NCBI RefSeq assembly: GCF_934617235.1
Contig: NZ_CAKTTZ010000026.1
Span: 1 to 37,434 of the forward strand
From: an uncultured Ellagibacter sp.
GTDB taxonomy: Bacteria > Actinomycetota > Coriobacteriia > Coriobacteriales > Eggerthellaceae
Direction of reading: 5' to 3'
Length of the DNA stretch: 37,434 bases
A program made the translations under genes and the position numbers. The notes below the pieces were generated by a model, which was not told the origin of the DNA, did no database searches, and saw nothing but the letters and a program-made list of their open reading frames with translations. This document shows positions 1 to 8,362 of the stretch, piece after piece; position 1 is the first letter of the stretch, and every line of letters starts with the position of its first letter.

Positions 1-1166
1 ACAACCTCGTCGTCCCTCTTGAAGTAAATCGGGCCGAGGTGCTCCGCCATCTCAAACGCGCACCCCATGTCCTCCGCAGCTTCCTTGACCACCCCGAGAA
101 TTGTCTCGAAGTCGGCGCTGATGGGATAGCGGATATCGAGCGCCGCCGTAGCCGTGTCCCCCTCAACCGCGAGCTTGCCGACGTTGAGCGTGAGCGGCCC
201 CGACGCCTCATCGGCGCACGCGCAACCGAGCAATCCCCCGTTGTAATCGCCGCCGACACGCCGCGCGAACGCCGCCACGAACGCATGGCAATCGAGTTCC
301 TCGCCCAGCGCGTCGAGCAGGGCCATCGTGCCGACAACCGCGTTAACCCCGCGCTCGGGGAACATGGCGTGAGCACCCTTCCCCTGCACGATCGCTTCAA
401 CGCGCTCCCCGTCGCAGCTCACCTGCGCCTCGACGCACAGCGCGCGCGCCGCATCCTCCAGCGTGCGCGCCGCATCCTCAGGACACGCCGCCACAAGCTC
501 AAACCGCGCGTTTGTGGGGACGCTGTTGCGGGCAACGCCACCCTCGAAGGACACAAGCCGCACCTGCGACGCGCCATCGCGCTCAATCTTCCAAATGTAG
601 TCGAAGTCGATGAGTCCCTTCTCGCCGAAGATCAGCGGGAACATCCCATCGGCAGCGAAGGAAATCTCAGGTGCCTCGGCATGCTCGGTGTAGTACTTGA
701 TATCTTCCCAGCCGACTTCCTCGTCCCCGCCGACCACGATGCGAATCCTCGAATCATCGGGGATCATCCCGTTGTCGCGCAGGTGCTTCGCGGCATACAG
801 CGCGCAAACGAGCGGACCCTTGTCGTCGACGGTGCCCCTTCCGAAGAGCTTGCCGTCTTTAACGATGCCCTCGAAAGGATCGCTTTCCCATCCATCACCT
901 GCGGGAACCACGTCAACATGGCACAACACGCCAACGACATGCTCGCCCGTGCCGATATCGACCTGCAGCGCATAGCCATCGAACTCGGTGACGTCGAAGT
1001 CGAACTCGGCCGCCTTCGCGCGCACCCAATCAAAGCCCGCCGCGACGTCCTCGCCGAACGGCATACCCGGCTTCGGATTGCCGTTGTTCACCGTCGGAAC
1101 GGCGATGATGTCGCACAAGTCACCGACAAGGCCCTCCTCGATGCGCGAGAAATCGTAGTCAGCCAT
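1..1166 (-). CDS. M20 family dipeptidase, PepV/Sapep-like (3' end cut by the window edge)
   Basis: Zinc-dependent exopeptidase that would hydrolyse dipeptides in the cytoplasm. Reading the minus strand from the ATG at 1166, the first 388 residues are present and the C-terminus lies beyond base 1; PepV-type enzymes are about 460-470 residues. Visible M20 motifs are LCHVDVVPAGDGW (His83, Asp85), FGRGTVDDKG (Asp114/Asp115) and GGDEEVGW (Glu149/Glu150), which are the metal ligands and catalytic acid of the family. The start shares one base with the permease stop (TAATG), so translation is probably coupled. It is the last visible gene of a four-gene operon with an aminotransferase, an M29-type peptidase and a permease, which fits peptide or amino-acid use. 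The family is clear; the substrate is inferred. Confidence 0.9.
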   Translation of the reverse strand, partial: MADYDFSRIEEGLVGDLCDIIAVPTVNNGNPKPGMPFGEDVAAGFDWVRAKAAEFDFDVTEFDGYALQVDIGTGEHVVGVLCHVDVVPAGDGWESDPFEGIVKDGKLFGRGTVDDKGPLVCALYAAKHLRDNGMIPDDSRIRIVVGGDEEVGWEDIKYYTEHAEAPEISFAADGMFPLIFGEKGLIDFDYIWKIERDGASQVRLVSFEGGVARNSVPTNARFELVAACPEDAARTLEDAARALCVEAQVSCDGERVEAIVQGKGAHAMFPERGVNAVVGTMALLDALGEELDCHAFVAAFARRVGGDYNGGLLGCACADEASGPLTLNVGKLAVEGDTATAALDIRYPISADFETILGVVKEAAEDMGCAFEMAEHLGPIYFKRDDEV

Positions 1167-2491
1167 TAAGCCACCTGAGCTTCCTCGGCTGCTTCGGGCT
1201 CCTCTTCCACGACGTTGCGCTTCTCAGGAACAAGCTTGCGCAGCACGATGTAGAGCACAAAGGAAAGGACGATTCCCAGGAACACGGAGTAGTCGGTCAG
1301 CACGAGCACGGTGAACAGCACGCCCGCAAGCCAGCTCACGATGCCGACCCAATCGAAGCCCGCCTTGTAGAACCAGTTGTCGGGGTTGCCCTTGCGCACG
1401 ATCCAGTAGTCGGCCACGATCACGCCGGCAACAGGGCCGAACGCCGCGCCGCAAATATTGAGGAAGTCCATGAAGGTGTTCATGATGCCCGTCAGCGCCA
1501 AAATTGTTCCCAGGGCGCCCGCAATGAGAGTCATAAGCCCGCGCGATTTCTCGCTGGTGCCGAACAGCATGACCATGTCGATGCCCGCGCTGTAGGAGTT
1601 GGTGGTGTTGGTCGTCCACGTCGCGAGGATGAGCACCAGCATACCGAGCACGGGAAGGCCCAAGGTGCACAGGATGTTGCTGATGTCGGAATCGCCAGTC
1701 ATGACGGCGAGCATGTAGCCCAAAACGATCATGAGAAGGCTCACCGGGAAGACGCCGATAACAGTCGAGAGGATAGTGTCTTTGCGGGTCTTCTGGAAGC
1801 GGGTGATGTCACCGGTGACAACCATGCCGCAGGACTGCCCACCGAACGCCATGGCAACGCCCGCAAGCAGAGAGATCTGCGTCTCGGCGGGAGGCCCGTA
1901 GGATGCCAGCACCGAAACATCGTAGGTGTTGAAGCAGATGACAGCAGCCACCACAATAACGATGAGCAAAGCGGGGATGGCAACGTTGTTAAGCCAGCCC
2001 AAGGCGTTGATTCCCCAAATCGCCGTGAGCATCATGATGACGCCCCAAACGATGATCGAGACGTTCACATCGATGTCGATGCCGAAGAACTGCCCCATCA
2101 GGTTTGAGAAAGCCTGGCCGCACACGACGCTCTGGTAGCCGAACCAGCACACCAGCGCGCATGAGAACAGCGTCATGAGGAAGATCCGCACGCCCGTCTT
2201 GCCGAACGCCGAGCTCGCCGCGACGCACATCGGCCTGCCAAGATCGCTGCTCTGCATACCGATCAGGGTCATGAAGAACACGGCGATCGCAAAGCCCGCC
2301 GCCACGGCGATGATGGCGTTGGGCAGATCGAGGCAGGTGGCCATCGTCGAGCCCACCATAAGGCAGGGAACGCTGACCATGATGCCCGCCTGGATGAGCA
2401 TGATGGTGACCCAGCTCTTGCGGTCCTTCTGGGGCACCTTGCCCAGTGTGACGCTCTCCATGGAGCCGTCGATTTTCTTCTGTTCGCTCAT
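1166..2491 (-). CDS. NCS1-type cytosine/purine permease (CodB-like)
   Basis: Integral membrane transporter of about 441 residues with roughly 12 hydrophobic segments. It resembles the nucleobase:cation symporter-1 family (CodB/cytosine permease), including the early SVPCLMVGSTMA segment and the GINALGWLNNVAIPAL and GDITRFQKTRKD stretches. The start chosen is the ATG at 2491 (MSEQKKIDGS), preceded by GGGAGAA about seven bases upstream; the open frame extends upstream but overlaps the preceding gene. It begins 17 bases after the M29-type peptidase ends and overlaps the dipeptidase start by one base. The family moves nucleobases, hydantoins and related small ring compounds. In an operon with two peptidases and an aminotransferase the true substrate could be another nitrogen compound; this is not decidable from the sequence. 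Confidence 0.85.
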   Translation of the reverse strand: MSEQKKIDGSMESVTLGKVPQKDRKSWVTIMLIQAGIMVSVPCLMVGSTMATCLDLPNAIIAVAAGFAIAVFFMTLIGMQSSDLGRPMCVAASSAFGKTGVRIFLMTLFSCALVCWFGYQSVVCGQAFSNLMGQFFGIDIDVNVSIIVWGVIMMLTAIWGINALGWLNNVAIPALLIVIVVAAVICFNTYDVSVLASYGPPAETQISLLAGVAMAFGGQSCGMVVTGDITRFQKTRKDTILSTVIGVFPVSLLMIVLGYMLAVMTGDSDISNILCTLGLPVLGMLVLILATWTTNTTNSYSAGIDMVMLFGTSEKSRGLMTLIAGALGTILALTGIMNTFMDFLNICGAAFGPVAGVIVADYWIVRKGNPDNWFYKAGFDWVGIVSWLAGVLFTVLVLTDYSVFLGIVLSFVLYIVLRKLVPEKRNVVEEEPEAAEEAQVA

Positions 2492-2507
2492 GTGATGATT
2501 CTCCCTG

Positions 2508-3557
2508 CTAACCAACAAGTTTGTCCGCAATAGGCTTGAGGTCGGGATGGACGAACTCGCCGTTCTCCATGATCGCAACCCCGTCAAGATAGACGCTCAC
2601 CTTCTCCAGGATGACGTCGAAATGCGTGTCGGAGGGCTGCCCCGCAGGCGGCATGTCCAGCGCACTCACATGCCCGATGCCCCAGCAGGAGCCGCCGTTC
2701 AAGCGCTCGTCTTTGACGACGTAGCCAGACATCTCGGTCACACTCGGCAGCATGCCGATCATGGTGTGGGCGATCTTGTGCGCGTTCTCGTCGTAGGCGA
2801 ACTTGTCGTACCACTTGTTCATGGCCGCCGCGCCCTTCTCGTCGCCGTCGATCTTGAAGACCTCGCCGTTTTCGACGTGTATGAACACGGGCGTGTCGGT
2901 GACGAAGTTCGGCTCGGGGTCGGCATAGAGCGCGCGGCAGGCGATAGTGCCCTTCGCCGTTCCCTGCTTCGGGATGACGTTCACCGAGGCAGGCGGCGTG
3001 AACACGCCGTACTTGCTGGCATCGCCGTTATCGACGCAGATGAAGTTGTTGTGGTCCATCTCGAAGGTGATGTCGGTGCCCGCGGCGTTGCGCATCGTGT
3101 ACTCGCTGGACTCGTTGAGCATGTCCTTGATCTTGCACGTCAGCTCGATCATGGCATCGGCATTGAAGCCGCAGTACATGTCGTAGAGCAGGTCGGTGGA
3201 GAGGTTCACGATCAGCATGTAGCGCATGCGCTTGTTCTTGACGGTGACCTCCTCGAAGATGTCGGAATACAGAAGGCCCATCGATCCCGCGTCGAGCCAG
3301 CAGTCCACGTTCATGAGGAAGGCGATCGTCGCCTCGACGGGGATGGTCGCCTGAGCGGCCTTGCTCTGACCCGGAGGGGTCGCCGTCTTCAAAACGGTGC
3401 ACTTGATGCCCTCTTCGTGCGCCACTTCAAGGAAGGCCTCAATCTGCGGGAAGTTCGAGCCCTGATCAGCCGTGATGGCGAGAAACTCGTCCGGCTTCAT
3501 CTTGAAGTAGTCCTTGATCATCGCCTCTGCGACGATGCGCTCTTTGCTCTTTTCCAT
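2508..3557 (-). CDS. M29-type aminopeptidase-like (AmpS / aminopeptidase T superfamily) protein
   Basis: Protein of 349 residues resembling the COG2309 leucyl aminopeptidase (M29) superfamily, metal enzymes that also include the ring-opening dioxygenase NicX. The C-terminal part carries the acidic and histidine pattern expected there: SCWGIGHVSALDMPP, then SDTHFDVILEK and YLDGVAIMENGEFVHPDL. The ATG at 3557 is preceded by AGAGAGGACGTACC, a reasonable ribosome site. It lies 21 bases downstream of the aminotransferase and 16 bases upstream of the permease start, in one transcription unit. The superfamily placement is firm. Whether it is an aminopeptidase or a NicX-like ring-cleaving enzyme is open: the permease next door could import a heterocycle, while the dipeptidase at the operon end argues for peptides. 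Confidence 0.75.
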   Translation of the reverse strand: MEKSKERIVAEAMIKDYFKMKPDEFLAITADQGSNFPQIEAFLEVAHEEGIKCTVLKTATPPGQSKAAQATIPVEATIAFLMNVDCWLDAGSMGLLYSDIFEEVTVKNKRMRYMLIVNLSTDLLYDMYCGFNADAMIELTCKIKDMLNESSEYTMRNAAGTDITFEMDHNNFICVDNGDASKYGVFTPPASVNVIPKQGTAKGTIACRALYADPEPNFVTDTPVFIHVENGEVFKIDGDEKGAAAMNKWYDKFAYDENAHKIAHTMIGMLPSVTEMSGYVVKDERLNGGSCWGIGHVSALDMPPAGQPSDTHFDVILEKVSVYLDGVAIMENGEFVHPDLKPIADKLVG

Positions 3558-3578
3558 GGTACGTCCTCTCTTTCGACC

Positions 3579-4793
3579 TTAACTGATTCCTCGTTCTCTA
3601 CTTTTATTCAGCAGCGCCTCCCTGATCCTCAGGACGGCCTGCTCTATATCGGCGTCGTCGGCGTAACAGCCTTGGACAAGCCGGATATATCCTTCACCTT
3701 GGCTTCCGTAGCAATTGCCAGAATTGACGAAGACCTTCGCCTCGCGCACCAGGTAATCGACGATCTCGTCCGACGTTCCCAGCTGGCTGACATCAATCCA
3801 GGAAAGGAAGGCGCTTTGCGGCATCTGCATCCGAACGCCGGGGGCATCGTAGACGAAGCGCCTGCGCCTGTCGAAAATCGCCGAGTACTCCGCAATCAGC
3901 TCGTCCCGTTTGCCATAGGCGGCGATGGCGGCGAGCTGCGCTGCGGTGTTCGTCGCCCCGACAACGCTTACCGCGGAGGCGAACAGCGTATCGATGAGCC
4001 GGTCCGACGCGACGATGCAGCCGACCCGAAAGCCGCTAAGCCCCATGCCCTTGGAAATGGAGAAGATGGTGACGGTCTTTTGCAGCATGCCCTCCAGCGA
4101 ACCCAGCGAGACCATTTCCCGCCCGTCGTAGACGATATCCTCGAAGGCCTGGTCAACGATGGCAAGCAAGTCATGCTTGACGATGAACGCGGCAAGCTGC
4201 TCGAGCGATTTGCGCGAGTACACGACCGTTGTGGGGTTGTTCGGGTTGGTGAGGATGACAAGCTTGGTCTTGTCCGTCAGGCGCCGCTCGAACTCCTCGA
4301 TTTCGAGCTCGAACCCCGTTTCGGGGCGCACGGGGACCGAGACGGGAACCCCGCCCAAAATCTCGACGGCCTGGAAGTTGTTCGGATAGCTCGGGTCGAC
4401 GATCATGACCTCGTCGCCGTGCTCCACAAACGGGATCAGCGAGAAGAACAGGGCAGAGTCCGAGCCGGGCGTAATGATGATGTTGCGCTGCGGGTCGGCG
4501 GGGATGCCGTTGAAGCGCGCCACCTTCTCGGCGATGACCTTTTTGAGCTCGGCGTTGCCGATAGGGGCGGTGTAGTGTTGTGCAGTTCCATCGCCCAAGG
4601 ACGAGACGACGGCACGACGAATGTCCTCGTCCATCCTGTCGTCGGGGAAGAATGGATCGGCCCAACTCAGCATGGCGACATTGTCGGCCTTCATCTTGTC
4701 GGCATTGTCCCCCACATCCGCCTTGTTAACGGACTCGAAAAGCCCCCCTTTAAGCGTTTGGAAGAAGGGCGTCATCTTCGATCGCATTGGCAT
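3579..4793 (-). CDS. Class I/II pyridoxal-phosphate aminotransferase
   Basis: Fold-type I PLP aminotransferase of about 404 residues. The PLP lysine is in SISKGMGLSGFRVG. The NPNNPTTVVYSR and VDQAFEDIVYDG segments are the usual pyridine-ring and phosphate-binding regions, and GYIRLVQGC near the end supplies the substrate-carboxylate arginine. The start chosen is the ATG at 4793, preceded by GTGAGGTAGACAAC; an upstream extension of 39 residues has no family resemblance. It is the first gene of the minus-strand operon with the M29-type protein, permease and dipeptidase. It probably transaminates an amino acid released or imported by its neighbours. The donor and acceptor cannot be read from sequence. 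Confidence 0.88.
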   Translation of the reverse strand: MPMRSKMTPFFQTLKGGLFESVNKADVGDNADKMKADNVAMLSWADPFFPDDRMDEDIRRAVVSSLGDGTAQHYTAPIGNAELKKVIAEKVARFNGIPADPQRNIIITPGSDSALFFSLIPFVEHGDEVMIVDPSYPNNFQAVEILGGVPVSVPVRPETGFELEIEEFERRLTDKTKLVILTNPNNPTTVVYSRKSLEQLAAFIVKHDLLAIVDQAFEDIVYDGREMVSLGSLEGMLQKTVTIFSISKGMGLSGFRVGCIVASDRLIDTLFASAVSVVGATNTAAQLAAIAAYGKRDELIAEYSAIFDRRRRFVYDAPGVRMQMPQSAFLSWIDVSQLGTSDEIVDYLVREAKVFVNSGNCYGSQGEGYIRLVQGCYADDADIEQAVLRIREALLNKSRERGIS

Positions 4794-4941
4794 GTTGTCT
4801 ACCTCACCACGGCTGCCGAGATCTCGCGAGAGACGATGTTGCAAACGCGTGACCGAGCGCTCTGAGGTGCACCCTCGCCCGCTGTTTGCCTTCCCATCTT
4901 GCTGCTCCATCCCGACGACGACTGACTTGCAGAACTTCCTT

Positions 4942-4970
4942 ATCTTAGCTCTACCACTACAGTGTGATAA
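4942..4970 (-). promoter_or_regulatory. Candidate promoter of the aminotransferase/peptidase operon
   Basis: On the minus strand TTATCA (4970-4965) and TAAGAT (4947-4942) are separated by 17 bases, each four of six against the sigma-70 consensus. A short dyad CACT-AC-AGTG (4955-4964) sits in the spacer and could be an operator. The leader to the ATG at 4793 would be about 140 bases. Weak evidence. Confidence 0.3.
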
Positions 4971-5062
4971 AGTGCCAGTCAGGCCGTTTTCGCTTGTGCC
5001 AGTTGGCCTGCGCCAGCGGAATTCGCGTCAGTGTGGATTGTGCCAGTTGGCTCGCGGCAACA

Positions 5063-5206
5063 GCATTCGAAGCGAAGGGAGCGACCAGGAAGGCGGCAAC
5101 TATCGATGCGACAGACGCGGCCCAGCGAGCGGCGGCATCCGAAGCAGCGGGCGTGACCCGGCGGGCGACGGCATTCGAAGCGGCAGGCGCGACCCAACTT
5201 CAAAAG
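5063..5206. repeat. Four-copy 36-bp degenerate tandem repeat after the MocR stop codon
   Basis: Units begin at 5063, 5099, 5135 and 5171, exactly 36 bases apart, each built around a GCATTCGAAGCG-like start followed by GGCRGGCGYGACC. The second unit is the most diverged. Read on the plus strand the units give 12-residue repeats (for example TAFEAKGATRKA and TAFEAAGATQLQ), but no start, ribosome site or family supports a gene. The array ends 23 bases from the MocR stop at 5230. Confidence 0.75.
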
Positions 5207-5229
5207 TTCGCGCCGCCGAAAGCCCACTT

Positions 5230-6693
5230 CTAGCCTTCGAGCGCCTCGCCAAGCGCCAACCCAAGCGCGTCCATGCCGCGCTCGATCTCGTCAAGCGATG
5301 GATAAGAATAGTTGAGCCTGATATGCGACCTGCCCCGCGAAGGCTCCTCGAAAAACGACTCACCCGTCATGAACGTCACGCCGTGCCTGCGAGCCCTGGT
5401 CAAAAGCGACTTCGCGCTGATGCGCCGCGGTAGCTCGACCCAGATATACACTCCCCCGCCGGGCTTCACGTACCTCAAGGGGTAGTGCTCGGCCAGCTCG
5501 TCAAGGCGCGCGCACATGAGGTCCCGCTTTTTCCGATATATGGCGCGGAATTCCGCGAGCCGCTCATAGAGCTTGCCCGACGCGAGATGCTCGACGGTTA
5601 CCATTTGCGCGGCCCAGTCCGAGTTCACGATATGCAGCATGGTCATGTTGCACAGGTTGTTGATCATGCCCTGGTTAGCGACGACGAACGAAACCCCGAT
5701 TCCCGGAATCATGGAAAGCGCGAACGAGTGCAGATAAATCACGTTATCGCCCGTGTCCATCGATTTGATCGTGGGCAAAGGGGCGCCGTCTAAGAAAAGT
5801 TCGGAAGTTTCATCCGCCTCGATGATCGGAATCCCATAGCTATAGGATAGGTCGAGCAGCTCCTTCTTGCGAGCTGTGGACAGGGCCGTGCCCGTCGGGT
5901 TCGAATAGCCGGCTTCCACGTAGATGAACGCAGGCGCCTCCTCCTCGATGATGCCCGCCATCGTCGCGCACACCATGCCCTCGTCATCGCTCGGAACGCG
6001 CACGACGTGGCCGCCGGCAAGCTCGACGCTGCGCGGCACATCGGGCGAGGACAGCTCATCGACGATCACCGAGTCCCCTGGATGCAAGAACATCGACAGG
6101 ATGAAGTGAAGCGCCTGGTTGTTATCGGAAAACACCTGGATATTGGAGGAATCGGCCTTGATACCCTTACGGGACACGAATTTCACCAGGTTGCGCCGCA
6201 GATCCTCATCCCCCTGGATCGACGCGAAGAAATATGCCTTCTCACGATTGGTCCGCAGTATCTTCTCGATTATCCGCGCCGTCTCTTCCAGCGGATAGGG
6301 CTCGCGCGCGGCAATTCCCCCGGCGAACGAGATGATGCCGTCGTCGAAGCTCTTAGCGAACTGCAGGACAAAGCTGCTTTCAGTGTCGGCGTAGCTGTTC
6401 TGCGTCAGTGCGCCCCAGTTCACGGGCCGCAAAGCCGCAATCGTGTTCTTATGGGAGCGAACGCTTACCCGATATCCCTTGCCCTGGCTTGCGCGCAGAA
6501 GCCCCTCGGCCTTAAGCTCGCCGTATGCCCGAGTGACGGTGTTGCGATGGATGCCGAGCTGCTCGGCGAGCACCCGCTCTGAGGGCATCGGGGAGCCGTC
6601 GAGGAGCTCACCCGATAGAATCTGACCTTTAACCTGCGATTTGATTTGCAGGTAAATCGGAACCGGGGATTCCCTCTCGATTTCCAAGTTCAT
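5230..6693 (-). CDS. MocR/GabR-like GntR regulator with a PLP fold that lacks the PLP lysine
   Basis: DNA-binding regulator of 487 residues. Residues 1-80 form a GntR winged helix (SPVPIYLQIKSQVKGQ, MPSERVLAEQLGIHRNTVTRAYGEL, GKGYRV). Residues from about 100 to the end form a class I aminotransferase fold (YVEAGYSNPTGTALS, IIEADETSELF). In MocR proteins the PLP Schiff-base lysine lies in SFSKxLxPGLRxG; here the aligned segment is HSFALSMIPGIGVSF, with Leu326 at the lysine position and the following arginine missing. Effector binding must therefore differ from GabR/PdxR. The start is the ATG at 6693; the frame runs further upstream without family resemblance. It lies behind DUF1893, divergently, and upstream of the peptidase operon, either of which could be its target. 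Confidence 0.88.
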   Translation of the reverse strand: MNLEIERESPVPIYLQIKSQVKGQILSGELLDGSPMPSERVLAEQLGIHRNTVTRAYGELKAEGLLRASQGKGYRVSVRSHKNTIAALRPVNWGALTQNSYADTESSFVLQFAKSFDDGIISFAGGIAAREPYPLEETARIIEKILRTNREKAYFFASIQGDEDLRRNLVKFVSRKGIKADSSNIQVFSDNNQALHFILSMFLHPGDSVIVDELSSPDVPRSVELAGGHVVRVPSDDEGMVCATMAGIIEEEAPAFIYVEAGYSNPTGTALSTARKKELLDLSYSYGIPIIEADETSELFLDGAPLPTIKSMDTGDNVIYLHSFALSMIPGIGVSFVVANQGMINNLCNMTMLHIVNSDWAAQMVTVEHLASGKLYERLAEFRAIYRKKRDLMCARLDELAEHYPLRYVKPGGGVYIWVELPRRISAKSLLTRARRHGVTFMTGESFFEEPSRGRSHIRLNYSYPSLDEIERGMDALGLALGEALEG

Positions 6694-6878
6694 TGCGCCC
6701 GCCACTTCCCGTCCACGCGAATACAGCCAACCGAAAGCATAAAGCCGCGACGCCCTCCTCATAGGGAAAGAAGGGGCGAGACGCCGAATCGGCCGTCCAA
6801 CAGGAAGACCACTGGCAAGCTCGACCGCCTGCGTGGTACGCTTTCCAGAGAATCTTACGAACTGCCGAAGGAGCCTGG

Positions 6879-7346
6879 ATGCAACTGAAAACCCCAAACG
6901 GCGTCACCCTTAAGACGGACGACATCGAACTTGCGCACGCAAAGCTGCTCTCCACCGAGGGGGCAACCTGCGTGGCCGTCCGCAATGGCGAGGTCAAAAT
7001 CACTCGAGAGCGCGGTGTGAAGCCCCTGCTCCAATGGGTTTCCGCAGGCTGCAGCTTCGAGGGCTGGTCTGTCGCCGACAAAGTCGTGGGTAAGGCGCCG
7101 GCTCTTCTGTACGTGCAGCTTAAACCGACGGCGGTCTTTGCGACCGCTATGAGCGAGGACGCGCGGGACATCCTGCTGGAAAACGGAATCGCCTGCGGTT
7201 GCAACGAGCTGGTGCCCTTCATCGTGAACCGCACGGGAGACGGGCAGTGCCCCATGGACGCCTGCGTCGCCGGCATCTCCGACCCACGCGAGGCAGAGCG
7301 CGCGATTCGCGAATGCGTCCGCCGGATGGCAGCCTCGCGCAAGTAG
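6879..7346 (+). CDS. DUF1893 domain protein
   Basis: Soluble protein of 155 residues recognised as DUF1893, a small family with a cytidine-deaminase-like fold and unknown activity. Typical segments are VADKVVGKAPALLYV, PTAVFATAMSEDARDILLENGI and NRTGDGQCPMDACV; the Cys/Met-containing C-terminal signature is intact. The ATG at 6879 is preceded by GAAGGAGCCTGG, a good ribosome site. It is transcribed divergently from the MocR-type gene with a gap of about 185 bases, so the MocR protein may regulate it. A perfect 38-bp palindrome 19 bases after the stop probably ends the transcript. Function unknown. Confidence 0.85.
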   Translation: MQLKTPNGVTLKTDDIELAHAKLLSTEGATCVAVRNGEVKITRERGVKPLLQWVSAGCSFEGWSVADKVVGKAPALLYVQLKPTAVFATAMSEDARDILLENGIACGCNELVPFIVNRTGDGQCPMDACVAGISDPREAERAIRECVRRMAASRK

Positions 7347-7365
7347 CAGCGTCGCTGTAGCTGTC

Positions 7366-7403
7366 GTGCCTTGCTTGCCGAGGCGCCTCGGCAAGCAAGG
7401 CAC
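7366..7403. terminator. Perfect 38-bp palindrome after DUF1893
   Basis: Two 19-base arms (7366-7384 and 7385-7403) are exact reverse complements with no spacer; the centre reads GAGGCGCCTC. There is no T-run on either side. It could act as a bidirectional stem-loop terminator or a palindromic repeat. Confidence 0.6.
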
Positions 7404-7707
7404 CCCAATCACGGGCGAACATGCAATCACGGCGAAGTCGAGAACGGGCCGCAGCATCTGAACAAGAGCCCTTTGATGTTCACTTGCAAGGGTCATATCA
7501 TAGACGATGTCGAAGCGGGCGCGGGCAATCCAGTTTGCAGCGCCCGCCTTGTATGATGGCGGAAATTCCTCGACGACGACCGGTGCCGCGAAAGATGGCC
7601 CATAATCGCCGAGATTTCCGATATTTGCAGATTTGGCCCGATAACCCCATTCTTTCAGGCTGAGGAATATGATTGAGCCACCGACTTCCTTATGAGGGGG
7701 AACTGAA
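7404..7707. other. Intergenic stretch without a supported gene
   Basis: About 300 bases between the palindrome and the small membrane protein gene. A minus-strand frame is open through it and reads somewhat protein-like (LSLKEWGYRAKSANIG...), but it runs on antisense into DUF1893 and has no family match or ribosome site, so I do not call it. No clear promoter or repeat seen. Confidence 0.4.
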
Positions 7708-8181
7708 ATGTTCAAAGTCTCTAAGCGCACGCTGCTTCTTATCGCCGGCATTGTTTGGCTTGCCGCCGGCGGAAACATCGCCTGGCTGGGCATCCAGGCG
7801 TTCGCACAAATCAACATGGGCTACGTTTGGGCGATCATCATCGGCGCCGTCGTGGTGTTCACGCTGTTCCACATGAAGATCTTCTCGAAGATGGTAGGCA
7901 AGCATTCGAATCGAATCGCAGCCTACGAAGACGACAAGATCGGCTTTTGGCGCTTCTTCGACGCGTCGGGCTACATCATGATGGCGATCATGATGTCGGG
8001 CGGAATCTCGCTGCGCGCGTTCGGTCTGGTCCCGATGTGGTTCATCGCCTTCTTCTATACAGGTCTCGGCATCGCGCTCGCGCTTTCGGGCGTAAGCTTT
8101 CTCGTGCGCTTCGCACGTCGCAGCGGCACCCCCGCGACGTGCCCCTTTAGCTTCCTTACGCTCTCGCGCGAGAAGGAGTAG
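7708..8181 (+). CDS. Small integral membrane protein, unknown family
   Basis: Protein of 157 residues with four predicted membrane segments: about residues 8-30 (LLLIAGIVWLAAGGNIAW), 38-55 (GYVWAIIIGAVVVFTLF), 84-103 (DASGYIMMAIMMSGGISL) and 108-132 (GLVPMWFIAFFYTGLGIALAL). The central loop is charged (HSNRIAAYEDDKIGFWRFF) and the C-terminus is short and basic. The start ATG has a strong upstream site, TGAGGGGGAACTGAA. I do not recognise a named domain. It stands alone, followed by a terminator at 8241-8264. Confidence 0.75.
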   Translation: MFKVSKRTLLLIAGIVWLAAGGNIAWLGIQAFAQINMGYVWAIIIGAVVVFTLFHMKIFSKMVGKHSNRIAAYEDDKIGFWRFFDASGYIMMAIMMSGGISLRAFGLVPMWFIAFFYTGLGIALALSGVSFLVRFARRSGTPATCPFSFLTLSREKE

Positions 8182-8240
8182 GGCACGCACTTGCGGGCGC
8201 AAGCCAACTCGACCGCGCCATAGCACCACCTCACGAACAA

Positions 8241-8264
8241 GGCCCGCCCACCGCTGAGCGGGCC
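8241..8264 (+). terminator. Intrinsic terminator after the membrane protein gene
   Basis: Stem GGCCCGC (8241-8247) pairs with GCGGGCC (8258-8264) across a 10-base loop and is followed by the T-rich TCTTGCTTG. It lies 60 bases after the stop at 8181. Confidence 0.7.
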
Positions 8265-8356
8265 TCTTGCTTGCCTCCAACATCCAATCGGACAAGATTA
8301 TTGCGATACGACGAATTCGAAAGGGCAGAGAAAGACGAGCTCCGTGAGGCACCTTG

Positions 8357-8362
8357 TATAAT
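8357..8362 (+). promoter_or_regulatory. Possible -10 box for the TIGR04076 gene
   Basis: A perfect TATAAT lies in an otherwise GC-rich gap (8265-8498), but no good -35 hexamer stands 16-18 bases upstream. The leader would be about 130 bases. The rest of the gap shows no gene. Confidence 0.3.

Larger units (their letters stand above)
4794..5229. other. Non-coding gap between aminotransferase operon and MocR gene
   Basis: No supported gene. It holds the candidate operon promoter (4942-4970), a GTGCCAGT/GTGCCAGTTGG repeat at 4973, 4997 and 5040, and the 36-bp tandem array at 5063-5206. An 89-codon plus-strand frame across the array (4964-5233) runs into the MocR 3' end and looks like a by-product of the repeat. 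Confidence 0.6.

Noticed and set aside
39..1169. Plus-strand 376-codon open frame at the left edge
   Set aside because: It is antisense to a minus-strand frame with complete M20 peptidase motifs; the plus-strand product is Arg/Ala/His-rich without family resemblance.
2547..4865. 772-codon plus-strand open frame
   Set aside because: It lies antisense to the M29-type and aminotransferase genes, which have clear motifs; a common artefact in GC-rich DNA.
5063..5206. Regular 36-bp spacing resembling a CRISPR repeat period (also 32044-32187)
   Set aside because: The units are contiguous and degenerate with no unique spacers, and no cas genes are in the window.
6855..7817. Minus-strand 320-codon open frame with a protein-like stretch at 7404-7690
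   Set aside because: It is antisense to DUF1893 and the start of the membrane protein gene, with no ribosome site or recognised domain; I could not exclude a fossil gene in the gap.
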